Origin: Lachnospiraceae bacterium
GTDB taxonomy: Bacteria > Bacillota > Clostridia > Lachnospirales > Lachnospiraceae
Direction: 5' to 3'
Assembly (NCBI GenBank): GCA_017624855.1
Contig: JAGAMF010000005.1
Span: 666,188 to 730,187, forward strand
Length of the DNA stretch: 64,000 bases
Shown: positions 1 to 9,383 of the stretch, piece after piece
Numbering within the stretch: the stretch's first letter is position 1
Layout of the letters: each line of letters starts with the position of its first letter
The notes under the pieces: model-generated
What the model was told of the DNA's origin: nothing
Databases searched by the model: none
Seen by the model: the letters and a program-made list of their open reading frames with translations, nothing else
Program-made: the position numbers and the translations under genes

Positions 1-1307
1 TGGTGGAATTGATGCAACAGCAAAACGGGGCATTTTCACCGGGGAATAGTGTTGAAGTAAGTGACAGTTTTGCAGTTGTTACACTTAAGAAAGTCAACGG
101 ATGTAAGGTTACATATAAGGATGACGAGGGTACTGTGGTTCGTACGGATTATGTTGTTACAGATGCAAACAGCCCGGTAAACGGTACGGCAACCACGACA
201 TGGGATGGATTAACCAAGGAGAATGCAGTGTTAATCGGATGGAGTTTTTCGCAGGGCTCCAATATAAGAAACTATGAATTGGGTGCCAGTTTGATGGATG
301 CAAGTGGTACCATGTCACTATATCCCGTATGGGCTATAATACCGGAAGAAGAGGAACCGGAGCCCGAACCGGAACCTGAGCCGGCCAAACCGGAAAAAAG
401 CTCCGGTAAGGTAAGCGTAAGCATGAGCAGTTATATTTATGGAGGCTCGGCTTCGTCGCCGCAGATTTCATCGTCTACCAATGATGTTGGAAAAGCTACG
501 GTGGAATATAAACCTGCGAGCGCCGATGATTCGGCATACAGTAGTCAAAAACCTTCAAGCGTGGGGAATTACACCGTAAGGGTAACTTTACCCTCCAATG
601 ATGATTATACGAGAGCTGTGGGAACCGCAAATTTTTCAATCAGTTATTTAAGAGCGCCTTCTCCGGCTTATGAATTGGATGGTGCGGTAGGTGACAGCGG
701 ATGGTATAAATCCGAGGTAGAAATTACTGCTCCGGAAGGTTATGAATTATCTGTGGGCAACCGGGATAATTTTACAAGTGAAGCTTATGTGGTGGAAGAA
801 GAAACTACCAATTTGCGTATTTATCTTCGAAAAACAGCTACCGGTGAGCAGACGGATATGATTTCCATTGCAAATCTGCGTGTAGATGCAAAGATGCCTG
901 AGGTAAAAGATATAAAAGATGGTGAAGAAATATATGCCGATACGGTGGAGTTAAAATTCGAGGAGGCAAATTTGAAGGCGGTATCCGTTGACGGAAAGGA
1001 AGCGGAAGTCATTCAAAACGAGGACGGTTCTTATTCTGTGGCAATGGAGACGGGAATGCGTCGCTTAACGCATGTTTTATCTGTTAAGGATGAAGCGGGA
1101 AATGAAACAAAAATTTCTTTGATTACCGGCCCTGCGTGGTTAAAAGACGGTATCATCGGAGAAGGAAATTATTATTTGGAAACCGGTATGGAATACCATA
1201 CTCCGGAAGGTTCTCAGTGGAGTATGGCAGGCGATGCTACCATATATGCCGGTGGAATTGATTTTTATGCCAATAAAGAAGGCGAATTCAGTTTCAGTAG
1301 AGATTAG
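1..1307 (+). CDS. Surface/secreted Ig-like repeat protein, 3' part (5' end outside the window)
   Basis: About 434 residues are visible and the frame is open at the left edge, so the N-terminus with any signal peptide is missing. The first ~115 residues resemble an InlB B-repeat/Flg_new module, ending in a ...SLYPVWA strand. A Glu-Pro linker (about 114-130) follows, then an MBG-like module (about 135-215, with YGGSA and GNYTVRVT) and Ig-like segments to the C-terminus. This is the layout of extracellular proteins of gut Clostridia; no LPXTG or other sorting signal is visible at the end. The FecR-domain gene starts 12 bases after the stop, so the two are probably co-transcribed. The exact ligand or role cannot be read from the sequence. 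Confidence 0.7.
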   Translation, partial: VELMQQQNGAFSPGNSVEVSDSFAVVTLKKVNGCKVTYKDDEGTVVRTDYVVTDANSPVNGTATTTWDGLTKENAVLIGWSFSQGSNIRNYELGASLMDASGTMSLYPVWAIIPEEEEPEPEPEPEPAKPEKSSGKVSVSMSSYIYGGSASSPQISSSTNDVGKATVEYKPASADDSAYSSQKPSSVGNYTVRVTLPSNDDYTRAVGTANFSISYLRAPSPAYELDGAVGDSGWYKSEVEITAPEGYELSVGNRDNFTSEAYVVEEETTNLRIYLRKTATGEQTDMISIANLRVDAKMPEVKDIKDGEEIYADTVELKFEEANLKAVSVDGKEAEVIQNEDGSYSVAMETGMRRLTHVLSVKDEAGNETKISLITGPAWLKDGIIGEGNYYLETGMEYHTPEGSQWSMAGDATIYAGGIDFYANKEGEFSFSRD

Positions 1308-1318
1308 GAGGGAATGAC

Positions 1319-2269
1319 ATGTCGGGAAAAAAGAAAATAATCATCGGCAGCAGTGTTGCGGCAGCAGTTGTTGCAGCACTTGTGATTACCCTGATTGCTG
1401 TATTTAACAAAGAAGAAGCATACCGCGTAATTAAGGTAATGGAAATTGACGGAACGGCTGTGGTTGATCGTGAAAATGTTGGAGAATTGCAGGCATATTC
1501 CGGTATGACATTACAGAGCGGAGATAAATTAAGCGTAGCTTCAAACAGTATGTTGGTTTTGCAGATGGATGATGACAAATATGCCTATGTGGAGCAGGAT
1601 TCCATTCTTACCATGGTGGCAGAAGGTACATCCCGGGACAGTAAAACAATCATTGAATTGGAGCGAGGCGCGATTACTTCCCATGTGGAAAATAAATTAA
1701 ATGACAGTTCCTCTTACGAGGTGCACACGCAGAATTCCGTTATGGCAGTGCGCGGAACCGTATACCGCGTTAATATCTGTGAACCCGCTCAGTTGGGGAA
1801 TGACGGTGGAGAACCTATCGTACAGTTAAGTGTTTGGGACGGAGAGGTTCTGGCAACCTTGATTCATCCCAATGGTGAGACCGGCGCAGAAAAAACAGTG
1901 TCTGCAGGACAGTCGGCGGCTGTAGGTAGTGATGCATCCGGTAGTTTCTTTTTATCAGATGCTGATTTGAGCAAACTCCCCATACCTGAGGAAGATATGC
2001 AGGTGTTAAAAGCGTTGCAGGACATTATTGAAAGAGAAGACAATTTGTCCGTTACAAAGGAAGAATTGGCTGAAATGGTAGAAATACTTGAAAACGAAGG
2101 TATCTGTGATGTGTATTTCTATGCGAACGGCAAGTTATTCGGTGTACAGCAGGTACAATTCGGTGAATGTCCTCAGAAACCCGGATTGTCTCCTTCTGAT
2201 TCCGGTGCATGGAACATAGACTTTGATAAGCCCGTTACCGGTATCACGGAAGTATATTGGATCGAATAA
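1319..2269 (+). CDS. Membrane-anchored FecR-domain protein
   Basis: 316 residues with a strong RBS (AGGAGG just upstream). A basic MSGKKK start and one hydrophobic segment (about 8-29) form a signal anchor, leaving the rest outside the cell. Residues about 40-205 fit the FecR beta-fold: GMTLQSGDKL, SMLVLQMDDDKYAYVEQDS, the central VMAVRGTVYRV and a late VSAGQSAAVG. FecR domains sense or bind at the cell surface in Gram-negative iron regulators; in Firmicutes they occur in surface proteins of unknown role. No sigma factor or TonB system is nearby, so iron signalling is not implied. It follows the Ig-like surface protein by 12 bases and is closed by a good terminator, so the two likely form one transcript. 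Confidence 0.75.
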   Translation: MSGKKKIIIGSSVAAAVVAALVITLIAVFNKEEAYRVIKVMEIDGTAVVDRENVGELQAYSGMTLQSGDKLSVASNSMLVLQMDDDKYAYVEQDSILTMVAEGTSRDSKTIIELERGAITSHVENKLNDSSSYEVHTQNSVMAVRGTVYRVNICEPAQLGNDGGEPIVQLSVWDGEVLATLIHPNGETGAEKTVSAGQSAAVGSDASGSFFLSDADLSKLPIPEEDMQVLKALQDIIEREDNLSVTKEELAEMVEILENEGICDVYFYANGKLFGVQQVQFGECPQKPGLSPSDSGAWNIDFDKPVTGITEVYWIE

Positions 2270-2292
2270 AAAATATAATAATAAAAAGGCAG

Positions 2293-2330
2293 AACACTCT
2301 GTTTGTCGTAAGGCAAACGGAGTGTTTTTT
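2293..2330 (+). terminator. Rho-independent terminator after the FecR gene
   Basis: The arms AACACTCTGTTTG and CAAACGGAGTGTT form a 13-bp stem with one G-U pair and an 8-base loop, followed by a run of T. It lies 24 bases after the stop codon. Confidence 0.9.
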
Positions 2331-2373
2331 GCTGAAATTTTAAAAATTAACCAAACAAATATTCGAAAAACAC

Positions 2374-2402
2374 TTGCATAATCGAACAGATGTTCTTATA
2401 AT
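2374..2402 (+). promoter_or_regulatory. Sigma-A promoter with embedded LexA (SOS) box
   Basis: A -35 TTGCAT (2374-2379) and a perfect -10 TATAAT (2397-2402) are 17 bp apart. The spacer holds CGAACAGATGTTCT (2383-2396), a match to the Gram-positive LexA/DinR operator core GAAC-N4-GTTC. LexA bound here would block RNA polymerase directly, so the downstream radical-SAM pair should be induced by DNA damage. Confidence 0.85.
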
Positions 2403-2435
2403 GAAATAAGATTATTTAATGGGAGCGATTATAAC

Positions 2436-3854
2436 ATGTATGAAATAAAAACAAGTATGACAACAGAAGAGAAGCTTGAAATTCTGGCGGATGCGGCCAA
2501 GTATGATGTTGCCTGTACATCCAGCGGTGTGGACCGTAAGGGAAAGAAAGGCGAGCTGGGAAATTGTCGGGCGGCAGGTGTTTGTCATACTTTTGCTTCG
2601 GACGGACGATGCATTTCTCTTTTGAAGATTTTAATGACAAATCACTGTATCTATGATTGTAAATACTGCATCAACCGTTGCTCCAATGATGTGCCCAGAG
2701 CTGCTTTTACACCGGAAGAAATTTGTGATTTAACCGTGGAATTTTATAAAAGAAATTACATAGAAGGTTTGTTTTTAAGTTCCGGCATCGTTAAAAGTCC
2801 CGGTCATACCATGGAACTGATGTGTCGGGTGCTTGAAAAGTTGCGTACGGAGTATCATTTTAACGGATACATACATATTAAGGCGATTCCCGGTGTGCCT
2901 GACGAATTGATTGCCAAGGCAGGCTATTTGGCGGATCGTGTCAGTATTAACATGGAGTTTGCGGGAGACGACAGTTTAAAGAAATTTGCCCCCAACAAGA
3001 ATTTTAAAACAATCATAAATCCCATGGAAAAGATATCCAATACCATTGCCCTGCATAGGCTTGCCATCGGCAAGGATGCCAGAATGGAAAGAAGTACCGG
3101 GAATCGCTATTTGGAGAACAGTATTTTTAACATAAAAAGAATTGAAGAGGCCGGAGAGGGATATAAACAGTTGCCTGCAAGCATTTCTTCCGGAAATTTG
3201 AAAAGAGCGTTTGCGCCTGCCGGTCAGAGTACACAGATGATTATCGGAGCCGGAACGGAAACGGATTATGAGCTTTTGCAGACAACGCAGAGATTGTATC
3301 AGGATTATGATTTGAAGAGAGTTTTTTACTCAGCATATGTACCGTTAAATGATGACCCGGCTTTGCCTGCTATCGGAACGCCGGTGCCCCTTTTAAGGGA
3401 GCACAGATTATATCAGGCGGATTGGTTACTGCGGTATTACGGATTCCGGGCAGGAGAACTGCTGTCGGAAGAGAAGCCGGATTTTAATGAGCAGTTGGAT
3501 CCGAAATGCGACTGGGCATTGCGTCATCTGGATATTTTCCCGGTGGAGATTATGACGGCATCGTTTGAATTATTGCTTCGCGTGCCTGGAATCGGACCTA
3601 CGGGAGCGAAGAGGATTGTATCGTCCAGAAGATATGGAAGCCTGAATTATGAGCATTTAAAGAAGATGGGAATTGTGTTAAAAAGGGCGCATTATTTTAT
3701 TACATGCAACGGTAAGATGATGTACAAAACTCCTGTGGAAGAGAATTATATAACCAGAGAATTGACGGTGGTAAACCGGAAGGAAAACTGGGAAATTGTG
3801 CATCGTAATCAGTATGAACAGATGTCATTGTTTGATGATTATAAGTTGGGTTAG
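2436..3854 (+). CDS. Putative DNA modification/repair radical SAM protein (TIGR03916-like)
   Basis: 472 residues. The radical-SAM [4Fe-4S] motif CxxxCxxC is at Cys71, Cys75 and Cys78 in MTNHCIYDCKYC. A helix-hairpin-helix DNA-binding motif (VPGIGPTGAKRIV) is near residues 383-396. This combination and the adjacent DUF4130 gene match the family annotated as 'putative DNA modification/repair radical SAM protein', whose chemistry is not established. The start is ATG with GGGAG about 10 bases upstream. The gene lies directly behind a promoter containing a LexA box, which independently supports a DNA-damage role. It is probably co-transcribed with the next gene (about 80-base gap, no terminator). 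Family assignment is confident; the substrate is unknown. Confidence 0.88.
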   Translation: MYEIKTSMTTEEKLEILADAAKYDVACTSSGVDRKGKKGELGNCRAAGVCHTFASDGRCISLLKILMTNHCIYDCKYCINRCSNDVPRAAFTPEEICDLTVEFYKRNYIEGLFLSSGIVKSPGHTMELMCRVLEKLRTEYHFNGYIHIKAIPGVPDELIAKAGYLADRVSINMEFAGDDSLKKFAPNKNFKTIINPMEKISNTIALHRLAIGKDARMERSTGNRYLENSIFNIKRIEEAGEGYKQLPASISSGNLKRAFAPAGQSTQMIIGAGTETDYELLQTTQRLYQDYDLKRVFYSAYVPLNDDPALPAIGTPVPLLREHRLYQADWLLRYYGFRAGELLSEEKPDFNEQLDPKCDWALRHLDIFPVEIMTASFELLLRVPGIGPTGAKRIVSSRRYGSLNYEHLKKMGIVLKRAHYFITCNGKMMYKTPVEENYITRELTVVNRKENWEIVHRNQYEQMSLFDDYKLG

Positions 3855-3935
3855 AAGTGTCTCAAAGTAAGATAAAAGAATGTAAAGAGAAGCAGAGTTT
3901 TAAATGATATATTTAATCGGAAGTAGGTGATAATT

Positions 3936-4700
3936 GTGTACATATATACCTGTTCGCCGGATTATGAGTCCATGCTTACCTGCATATATGAGGCCTGGGC
4001 AAGCGGTAAAGGTCATGCCAATATTAAGCTGTGTGTGGAACCGGTAGATCAATACGGTTTATTTGATGAGTATATATATGTGGAAGGAAACACTGAGAAG
4101 GCTGAAAAAGTAAGCAGAGCAGTATGGACCCGGATTTCACAATACTTATATTGGGAGATTTCCCATGCATTGCTTTCATTTGAAGAGGATGCGCTGGATA
4201 CGGTATATCGGATTATGATATTGGGCTTTCATTTCGGACCTCAGGTAACGGAAATGATTCAGTATAAAGAAGTGGTCAGATTTCGTGAAATTCGCAAACT
4301 TGTAAGCAGGGAAGTCTGTTCCTTTCAGGAATTTATGCGGTTTTACAAGGTGCAGGATGATGTGTATGTGGCGCATTTTGAACCCAGAAGCAGGGTGATT
4401 ATGCCTGTGGCAAAATATTTTATGGATCGCATGCCTTCTGAGAATTGGATGATTATTGACGATACTCATAAAGAAGCCATTATTCATCCCAAAGATGAAG
4501 ACTGCTATATGCGTATTCTTACGGATGAAGAACTACAAGCCTTATCCTCCACGGAAAGTGAGGATTACTATACACGGTTATGGAGAAATTACTTCCATAC
4601 CATGGGAATCCGTCAGCGGGAGAATAAGGCTTGTCAAAATAATCATTTTCCTCTATGGATGCGTAAGCATGCTACGGAGTTTAAGGAAGAGTGTGAATAA
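3936..4700 (+). CDS. DUF4130 / TIGR03915-family putative DNA repair protein
   Basis: 254 residues from GTG at 3936; a GTG at 3927 in the same frame lies inside the likely Shine-Dalgarno (GTAGGTG), so the later start is preferred. The family's landmarks are visible: VAHFEPRSRV, a following NWMIIDDTHKEAIIH stretch, and a C-terminal LWRNYFHTMGIRQRENKACQ with LWMRKHATEF. In relatives this domain is encoded next to, or fused with, a uracil-DNA-glycosylase-like part and always accompanies the radical-SAM partner found here just upstream. The biochemical role is unknown; SOS control of the pair suggests DNA repair. Its last 20 bases overlap the end of the convergent GGDEF gene. Confidence 0.82.
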   Translation: MYIYTCSPDYESMLTCIYEAWASGKGHANIKLCVEPVDQYGLFDEYIYVEGNTEKAEKVSRAVWTRISQYLYWEISHALLSFEEDALDTVYRIMILGFHFGPQVTEMIQYKEVVRFREIRKLVSREVCSFQEFMRFYKVQDDVYVAHFEPRSRVIMPVAKYFMDRMPSENWMIIDDTHKEAIIHPKDEDCYMRILTDEELQALSSTESEDYYTRLWRNYFHTMGIRQRENKACQNNHFPLWMRKHATEFKEECE

Positions 4701-5697
4701 CTCTGTTTCTTCCGTTTTCCTTTGCATAGTATAATTTTGCATCTGCATCTTTTACATTTTCTGCGGTGTCAAGATCTGCATTTAATTCACTGACACCAAA
4801 GCTCATGGTTACTTTTATTTCTAAATCTTCAAAATGGCATACGGAGGCTTCGATGGTTTTGCGGCAATGCTCTGCAAATTCGGCAGCCTGAGTCAGGTCC
4901 TTGCCGGGAAGAAGCATGATAAATTCTTCACCGCCCCAACGGAAGATTCCGTCATCAATACCCACAAGGCCAAGATATGTATTTGCCACATGTTTTAAAA
5001 CCGCATCGCCTGCATTGTGGCCCCAAGTGTCGTTTACACGCTTAAAGTGGTCAATGTCACAGATAATAATGGACGCTTTCTTGGAAGCGAGAATGGGAGC
5101 GATAAACTTTTCATAATGAATGTATAATCCGCGTCTGTTTTTCAAACCGGTTAACTGGTCTTCTATGGATTCGTTGTACAGAAGATAAGATTCCAAGGTT
5201 CTTCCGCAGAAGGCAGTAGCAAGCTTGATACGCTTAATGTCTGTTTCGTTAAAAGCGGAATCCATACCGTTTTCATCCAATTTGTTTACTGCCTGATATG
5301 CACCGATTACTTTACCTTCCGAATTGGTAACGGGAACGGTTAAAATAGACTTGGTCACATACCCGGAACTTTTATCTACATCGCTGTTAAAACGGGGATC
5401 GTTGTAAGGGTCGTTGATTACCAAAAGCTCATTGTTCATAATGGCTGCGCCTACAAGTCCTGTATTCTCCGGAATGGTGATTTTGCTGATGTCGAGAGCT
5501 GCCATAGTCCAGATTTCATGCTTCTTTTTGTCCCAGAACCAGAAGCTGGCACGGTCTGAGTTTACCAACGCCTTTCCTAATTCCGTTAACAGATGCAATG
5601 CGCCGGAAAGTTCATTTTCTTCAAACAGCCTTTCCATGCAATAGAATATTTTTTCCAACAATTCGTCGGATGTTAATTGTTTCTTGTTGTTTTCCAT
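4681..5697 (-). CDS. GAF-GGDEF diguanylate cyclase
   Basis: 338 residues from the ATG preceded by AGGAGGGG on the minus strand; a longer frame exists but has no RBS. Residues about 25-185 form a GAF sensor domain (ASFWFWDKKKHEIW...GLVGAAIMNNE...VINDPYNDPRF). The GGDEF domain follows (about 205-338) with the active-site signature RWGGEEF (Gly-Gly-Glu-Glu-Phe at 255-259), consistent with making c-di-GMP from two GTP. The Arg of the usual RxxD inhibitory site is Gly here, so product feedback is probably absent. No membrane segment is visible, so it should be cytosolic. It is encoded divergently from a CHASE2 adenylate cyclase, putting two nucleotide-second-messenger enzymes side by side. Confidence 0.9.
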   Translation of the reverse strand: MENNKKQLTSDELLEKIFYCMERLFEENELSGALHLLTELGKALVNSDRASFWFWDKKKHEIWTMAALDISKITIPENTGLVGAAIMNNELLVINDPYNDPRFNSDVDKSSGYVTKSILTVPVTNSEGKVIGAYQAVNKLDENGMDSAFNETDIKRIKLATAFCGRTLESYLLYNESIEDQLTGLKNRRGLYIHYEKFIAPILASKKASIIICDIDHFKRVNDTWGHNAGDAVLKHVANTYLGLVGIDDGIFRWGGEEFIMLLPGKDLTQAAEFAEHCRKTIEASVCHFEDLEIKVTMSFGVSELNADLDTAENVKDADAKLYYAKENGRNRVIHTLP

Positions 5698-5920
5698 ATA
5701 TTCCCCTCCTGTTTGTAAAAAACTTAACAAACCATTCATAAAAAGTATAACATAAATGTTTGTAGTTGAAAAGAAAAAAGCAGAAGGAGCGTGCATAATA
5801 ATGACAGTGTTTTTTAACAGGCAAAACCTATAAAAAGCATGACGTGAAAGGGGTTTTATGATATCATTTTGAATGTGAAAGATGTGAATCGCCGTTGTCG
5901 AAAATGGGATGGGAGGATAT

Positions 5921-7765
5921 ATGAGAAAAAATCTGATTCTCGTTTTAGAGATATTGTTAATCGGAATTATTACTTTTATATTTTGTTATGGGGATGCGTT
6001 TTATTCCATTGACGCACTGTATAAAGATAAGTTATATCAACAACCTAGGGCAATTGACCCTGCCATAAAAATCATCTCTATCGATGAGAAAACTTTGGAT
6101 GCGTTGGGTCCCTTTGGAACCTGGCCCAGAAGTACCTATGCGGAAGTTTTGGAAATTTTGGAGGATTATCCTGCGGTAGTAGGCTTTGATATTATGCTTA
6201 TTGGTGCCATGGATGAACAGGATGATGCGGTTTTTGCGCAGGCGTTGAGTGAGCGGGACAATGTGGTACTTGCGTCGCATTTGATATATGATTCCAAGGT
6301 GAAAGTAGATGAAAACGGTGAGAATTATATCGATCACATGCATGTGTCTGCGGTGGAAGTTCCTTATACGGGAGATATCACGCCTGTCGGATATGCAAAT
6401 ACTTCACCTGATACGGATGGTACAATACGTTCCTATCTCCCCATTACATTGGTGGAAGATGAAGCAGGGAATGTGACAGAATATACATCCTTATCTTATC
6501 AGATTTATCTGGAATATTGTGAGAGTATGGGCATGGAGCCCTTGAAGCCGGTTACGGATGAAAACGGGGTACAGTGGATTTACTATGCGGGTAAACCTTA
6601 TGATTATGAGAGCATTTCATTGATTGATGTGTTGGAAGGTAAAGTGGACGCCAGGGTGTTTACGGACTGTATTGTGCTGGTGGGAGCGTATGCAACCGGT
6701 TTGCAGGATCAGTTTACGGTACCCAACAGCAGTAATCAGATGTTCGGTGTGGAGATTAATGCGAATCTTATTCAGAGCTTTTTGGATGAGCAACATCCTT
6801 TGCCGGCAAATCGTATGGCGGTATCGGTAATTTTCAGTCTGATTGCCATGGCTATGTTTTATTTGTTCTCGAAATTACATCTAAAATGGGGAACGATTAT
6901 TTTTGTTGTGGCAGAAGTGCTTACTGTGGTTTCGGGTATTTTATTGTTTACCAAGGCGGGTATTAGCATTCCGGGATTCTATTTGGCGCTTATGCTGTTT
7001 GCGGATTATGTGATAGCTTTGGCCGGCGGATATCTTTATGAATGGAGCAAGCGTCGTAAAATCGCCTCCGTATTTCGTAAATATGTGGCACCTCAGGTTG
7101 TGGACGATATTATGAAGTCGGGACGATATAAAATCGAACTGGGGGGCGAAAGCAGAGATATCGCAGTGCTTTTTGTGGATATCCGTGGATTTACGCCGTT
7201 GTCGGAGAGCCTGAAACCCGCAGAAGTTGTGGAAATTTTAAATGAGTATCTGAATCTTACCACCAATGCGGTGTTCAAAAACAGCGGTACCTTGGATAAG
7301 TTTATCGGTGATGCCACCATGGCGGTTTTTAATGCTCCTTTTGATTTGGAGGATTACGAATATAAGGCAGTCTGTGCAGCCTGGGACATTGTGGCCGGAG
7401 CCAAGGAATTGGAGCAGAAATGCATGGAGCGCTTCGGTAAAAGTGTTGCGTTCGGTGTAGGCGTAAACTGCGGGGAGGCAGTAGTGGGTAATATCGGTTG
7501 TGATTTCCGAATGGATTATACCGCAATCGGCGATACGGTAAATACTGCGGCAAGATTGGAGTCCAATGCCAAGCGTGGGCAGGTTTTAATCAGCGAACAT
7601 ATTTATAAGCGCTTGGAAGGTCGTATACAGGTAAATGAAATCGGAGAGATTCCTTTAAAAGGAAAATCGCAGGGCGTTTGCGTATACGAATTGGTAAGTA
7701 TTCACGGAGAAAAGCAGACAAACGCGACGGATGAGGAACCCTGTAATGTAAAGCCGGAAGCATAG
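5921..7765 (+). CDS. CHASE2-domain class III adenylate cyclase
   Basis: 614 residues from ATG 5921, which has GGGAGGA just upstream; an ATG at 5909 would overlap that RBS. An N-terminal membrane segment (about 5-25) leads into an extracellular CHASE2 sensor (about 30-290). Three membrane helices follow (about 295-375), then the cytosolic cyclase domain (about 395-585). The metal-binding aspartates are Asp420 (FVDIRGFT) and Asp464 (FIGDATMAVF); Lys460 matches the purine-selecting Lys of adenylate cyclases, and the NTAARLE transition-state motif is intact. It should therefore make cAMP in response to an unknown extracellular signal. cAMP enzymes are uncommon in Clostridia. No cAMP-binding regulator is in the window. 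birA follows 38 bases later. Confidence 0.88.
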   Translation: MRKNLILVLEILLIGIITFIFCYGDAFYSIDALYKDKLYQQPRAIDPAIKIISIDEKTLDALGPFGTWPRSTYAEVLEILEDYPAVVGFDIMLIGAMDEQDDAVFAQALSERDNVVLASHLIYDSKVKVDENGENYIDHMHVSAVEVPYTGDITPVGYANTSPDTDGTIRSYLPITLVEDEAGNVTEYTSLSYQIYLEYCESMGMEPLKPVTDENGVQWIYYAGKPYDYESISLIDVLEGKVDARVFTDCIVLVGAYATGLQDQFTVPNSSNQMFGVEINANLIQSFLDEQHPLPANRMAVSVIFSLIAMAMFYLFSKLHLKWGTIIFVVAEVLTVVSGILLFTKAGISIPGFYLALMLFADYVIALAGGYLYEWSKRRKIASVFRKYVAPQVVDDIMKSGRYKIELGGESRDIAVLFVDIRGFTPLSESLKPAEVVEILNEYLNLTTNAVFKNSGTLDKFIGDATMAVFNAPFDLEDYEYKAVCAAWDIVAGAKELEQKCMERFGKSVAFGVGVNCGEAVVGNIGCDFRMDYTAIGDTVNTAARLESNAKRGQVLISEHIYKRLEGRIQVNEIGEIPLKGKSQGVCVYELVSIHGEKQTNATDEEPCNVKPEA

Positions 7766-7803
7766 TTAAGAACGATATAAGAAGCAAATAAGAGGACGGC
7801 GTT

Positions 7804-8583
7804 ATGTATACACTCGCAGAAGATAAAATCAAAGAGAAACTTTCTCAAAAAAACATAGATGTCTATGTGTACGAAACCATAGATTCTACCAACGATGAAG
7901 CAAAGAGGCAGTGGAAGGAAAATAAAAAGGCCCCCTGCCTTTTTGTCAGTGAAGAGCAGACGGGAGGTCGCGGCCGTCGTGGACGAAGCTTTTATTCTCC
8001 CAAGGGAACCGGAATATACATGTCGTTACTGATTAAGCCATCCACCGGCTTGGAAGATGCGGTTCACATTACAACGGCGACTTCCGTTGCAGTGGCAAAA
8101 TGCTTGCAGAAGCACATGGGGCTTACGGTAGGAATAAAATGGGTAAACGACTTGTATTACGGAAATAAAAAAGTATGTGGCATCCTAACGGAAGCAATTA
8201 TGGAGCCGGATAACAACGAACATCCTGCCGTGGTTGTGGGCATTGGCGTTAATCTCAGTACTGAAGTTTTTCCGGAGGAATTGCAGGAAACCGCAGGCAG
8301 TCTTGTTAGTGATATGGCGAATACGGATGTGAATGCATTGGTGGCAGCCATTGCCGAAGCTGTACTTTCTTTTGCCGAAAATATAGGTGATTGTTCTTAT
8401 GTGGAAGATTACCGTAAGATGTCCATTGTTTTGGGGAAGGAAATCCGCTATAATGAGGGAGATGTTCAAGTGAAAGCAAAGGCTTTGGATGTGGATTCGG
8501 AAGGCGGTCTTATGGTGGAGCTTGAAGATGGTCTTGTAAAAGTGTTAAAGACCGGTGAGATTACCGTAAGATTGGCCGATTAG
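7804..8583 (+). CDS. birA: Biotin--[acetyl-CoA-carboxylase] ligase, catalytic-only form
   Basis: 259 residues. The biotinyl-AMP loop GGRGRRGRSF (about 54-62) and the catalytic KWVNDLYYG (about 112-120) are clear, followed by GILTEA and a C-terminal SH3-like domain ending ...KTGEITVRL. Unlike bifunctional BirA (about 320 residues), it starts directly with the ligase domain and has no N-terminal winged-helix, so it should biotinylate carrier proteins without acting as a repressor. It lies in a co-directional run with the cyclase upstream and a phosphatase 12 bases downstream. Confidence 0.93.
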   Translation: MYTLAEDKIKEKLSQKNIDVYVYETIDSTNDEAKRQWKENKKAPCLFVSEEQTGGRGRRGRSFYSPKGTGIYMSLLIKPSTGLEDAVHITTATSVAVAKCLQKHMGLTVGIKWVNDLYYGNKKVCGILTEAIMEPDNNEHPAVVVGIGVNLSTEVFPEELQETAGSLVSDMANTDVNALVAAIAEAVLSFAENIGDCSYVEDYRKMSIVLGKEIRYNEGDVQVKAKALDVDSEGGLMVELEDGLVKVLKTGEITVRLAD

Positions 8584-8595
8584 AGGAGATAGATT

Positions 8596-9309
8596 ATGAA
8601 GATTATTTTTATAAGACATGCAGAACCGGACTATTCCATTGATTCGTTAACGGAAAAAGGATGGCGCGAGGCTGAAATTCTGGCAGAACGAGTAAAAGAC
8701 TGGGAGGTGGACCGCTTTTTCGTATCGCCCATGGGCAGAGCAAAAGATACGGCATCTTTGTCTTTGAAGAAATGCAATCGTCAGGCAGAGGAGTTGCCCT
8801 GGTTACAGGAATTTTACTATCGCGTGAAGAGTCCTTTTAACGGTGAGGATATTATTGCGTGGGATTTTATGCCTTCTTATTTTTCAAAGCAGGAAGAATT
8901 GCATGATAAAAATCTGTGGCATGAAACGGAATTGATGAAGTCCGGCAACATGGGCGAGCATTATCGTGAAGTATGCGAAGGCTTTGATGCAATTCTTAAA
9001 GAATACGGATATGAAAGAGAAGAAGGCGGAATGTATCGCGTGAAGGAAAGTAAAGATGTTACATTGGTGTTCTTCTGTCATCTTGGCGTAAGTTTCGTTA
9101 TTATGAGCCATTTACTGGGCATTGCGCCGCCTGTTTTATGGCAGGGCTTTTTCGTGGCACCTACGGCGGTTACCGTTTTAGGATGTGAGGAAAGAATTAA
9201 GGGCGAAGCGGCGTTCCGTGTACAGATTATGGGAGATACCAGACATTTGACCGAGGCGGGAGAGCCTATTTCCGCATCGGGATATTTTACGGATACATTT
9301 CAGTTATAA
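8596..9309 (+). CDS. Histidine phosphatase (phosphoglycerate-mutase superfamily)
   Basis: 237 residues with GAGGAGA upstream. The catalytic RHAE motif is at the start (IIFIRHAEPDYS), and the second catalytic His lies in VFFCHLGVSF, as in two-histidine phosphatases. An insert around residues 85-140 is large for the simplest members. The substrate cannot be deduced; relatives include broad-specificity phosphatases and alpha-ribazole phosphatase, and no cobalamin genes are nearby. Probably the last gene of the cyclase-birA-phosphatase run. Confidence 0.8.
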   Translation: MKIIFIRHAEPDYSIDSLTEKGWREAEILAERVKDWEVDRFFVSPMGRAKDTASLSLKKCNRQAEELPWLQEFYYRVKSPFNGEDIIAWDFMPSYFSKQEELHDKNLWHETELMKSGNMGEHYREVCEGFDAILKEYGYEREEGGMYRVKESKDVTLVFFCHLGVSFVIMSHLLGIAPPVLWQGFFVAPTAVTVLGCEERIKGEAAFRVQIMGDTRHLTEAGEPISASGYFTDTFQL

Positions 9310-9383
9310 AAAAGCAAACATGCATGCATAAAACTGTGTGCATCAAAAGAATATAAAACAATAAACAAGAGAGGTAAATGATT

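Noticed and set aside
9319-9345. ATGCA...TGCAT hairpin after the phosphatase gene as terminator
   Set aside because: Short stem with no T run.
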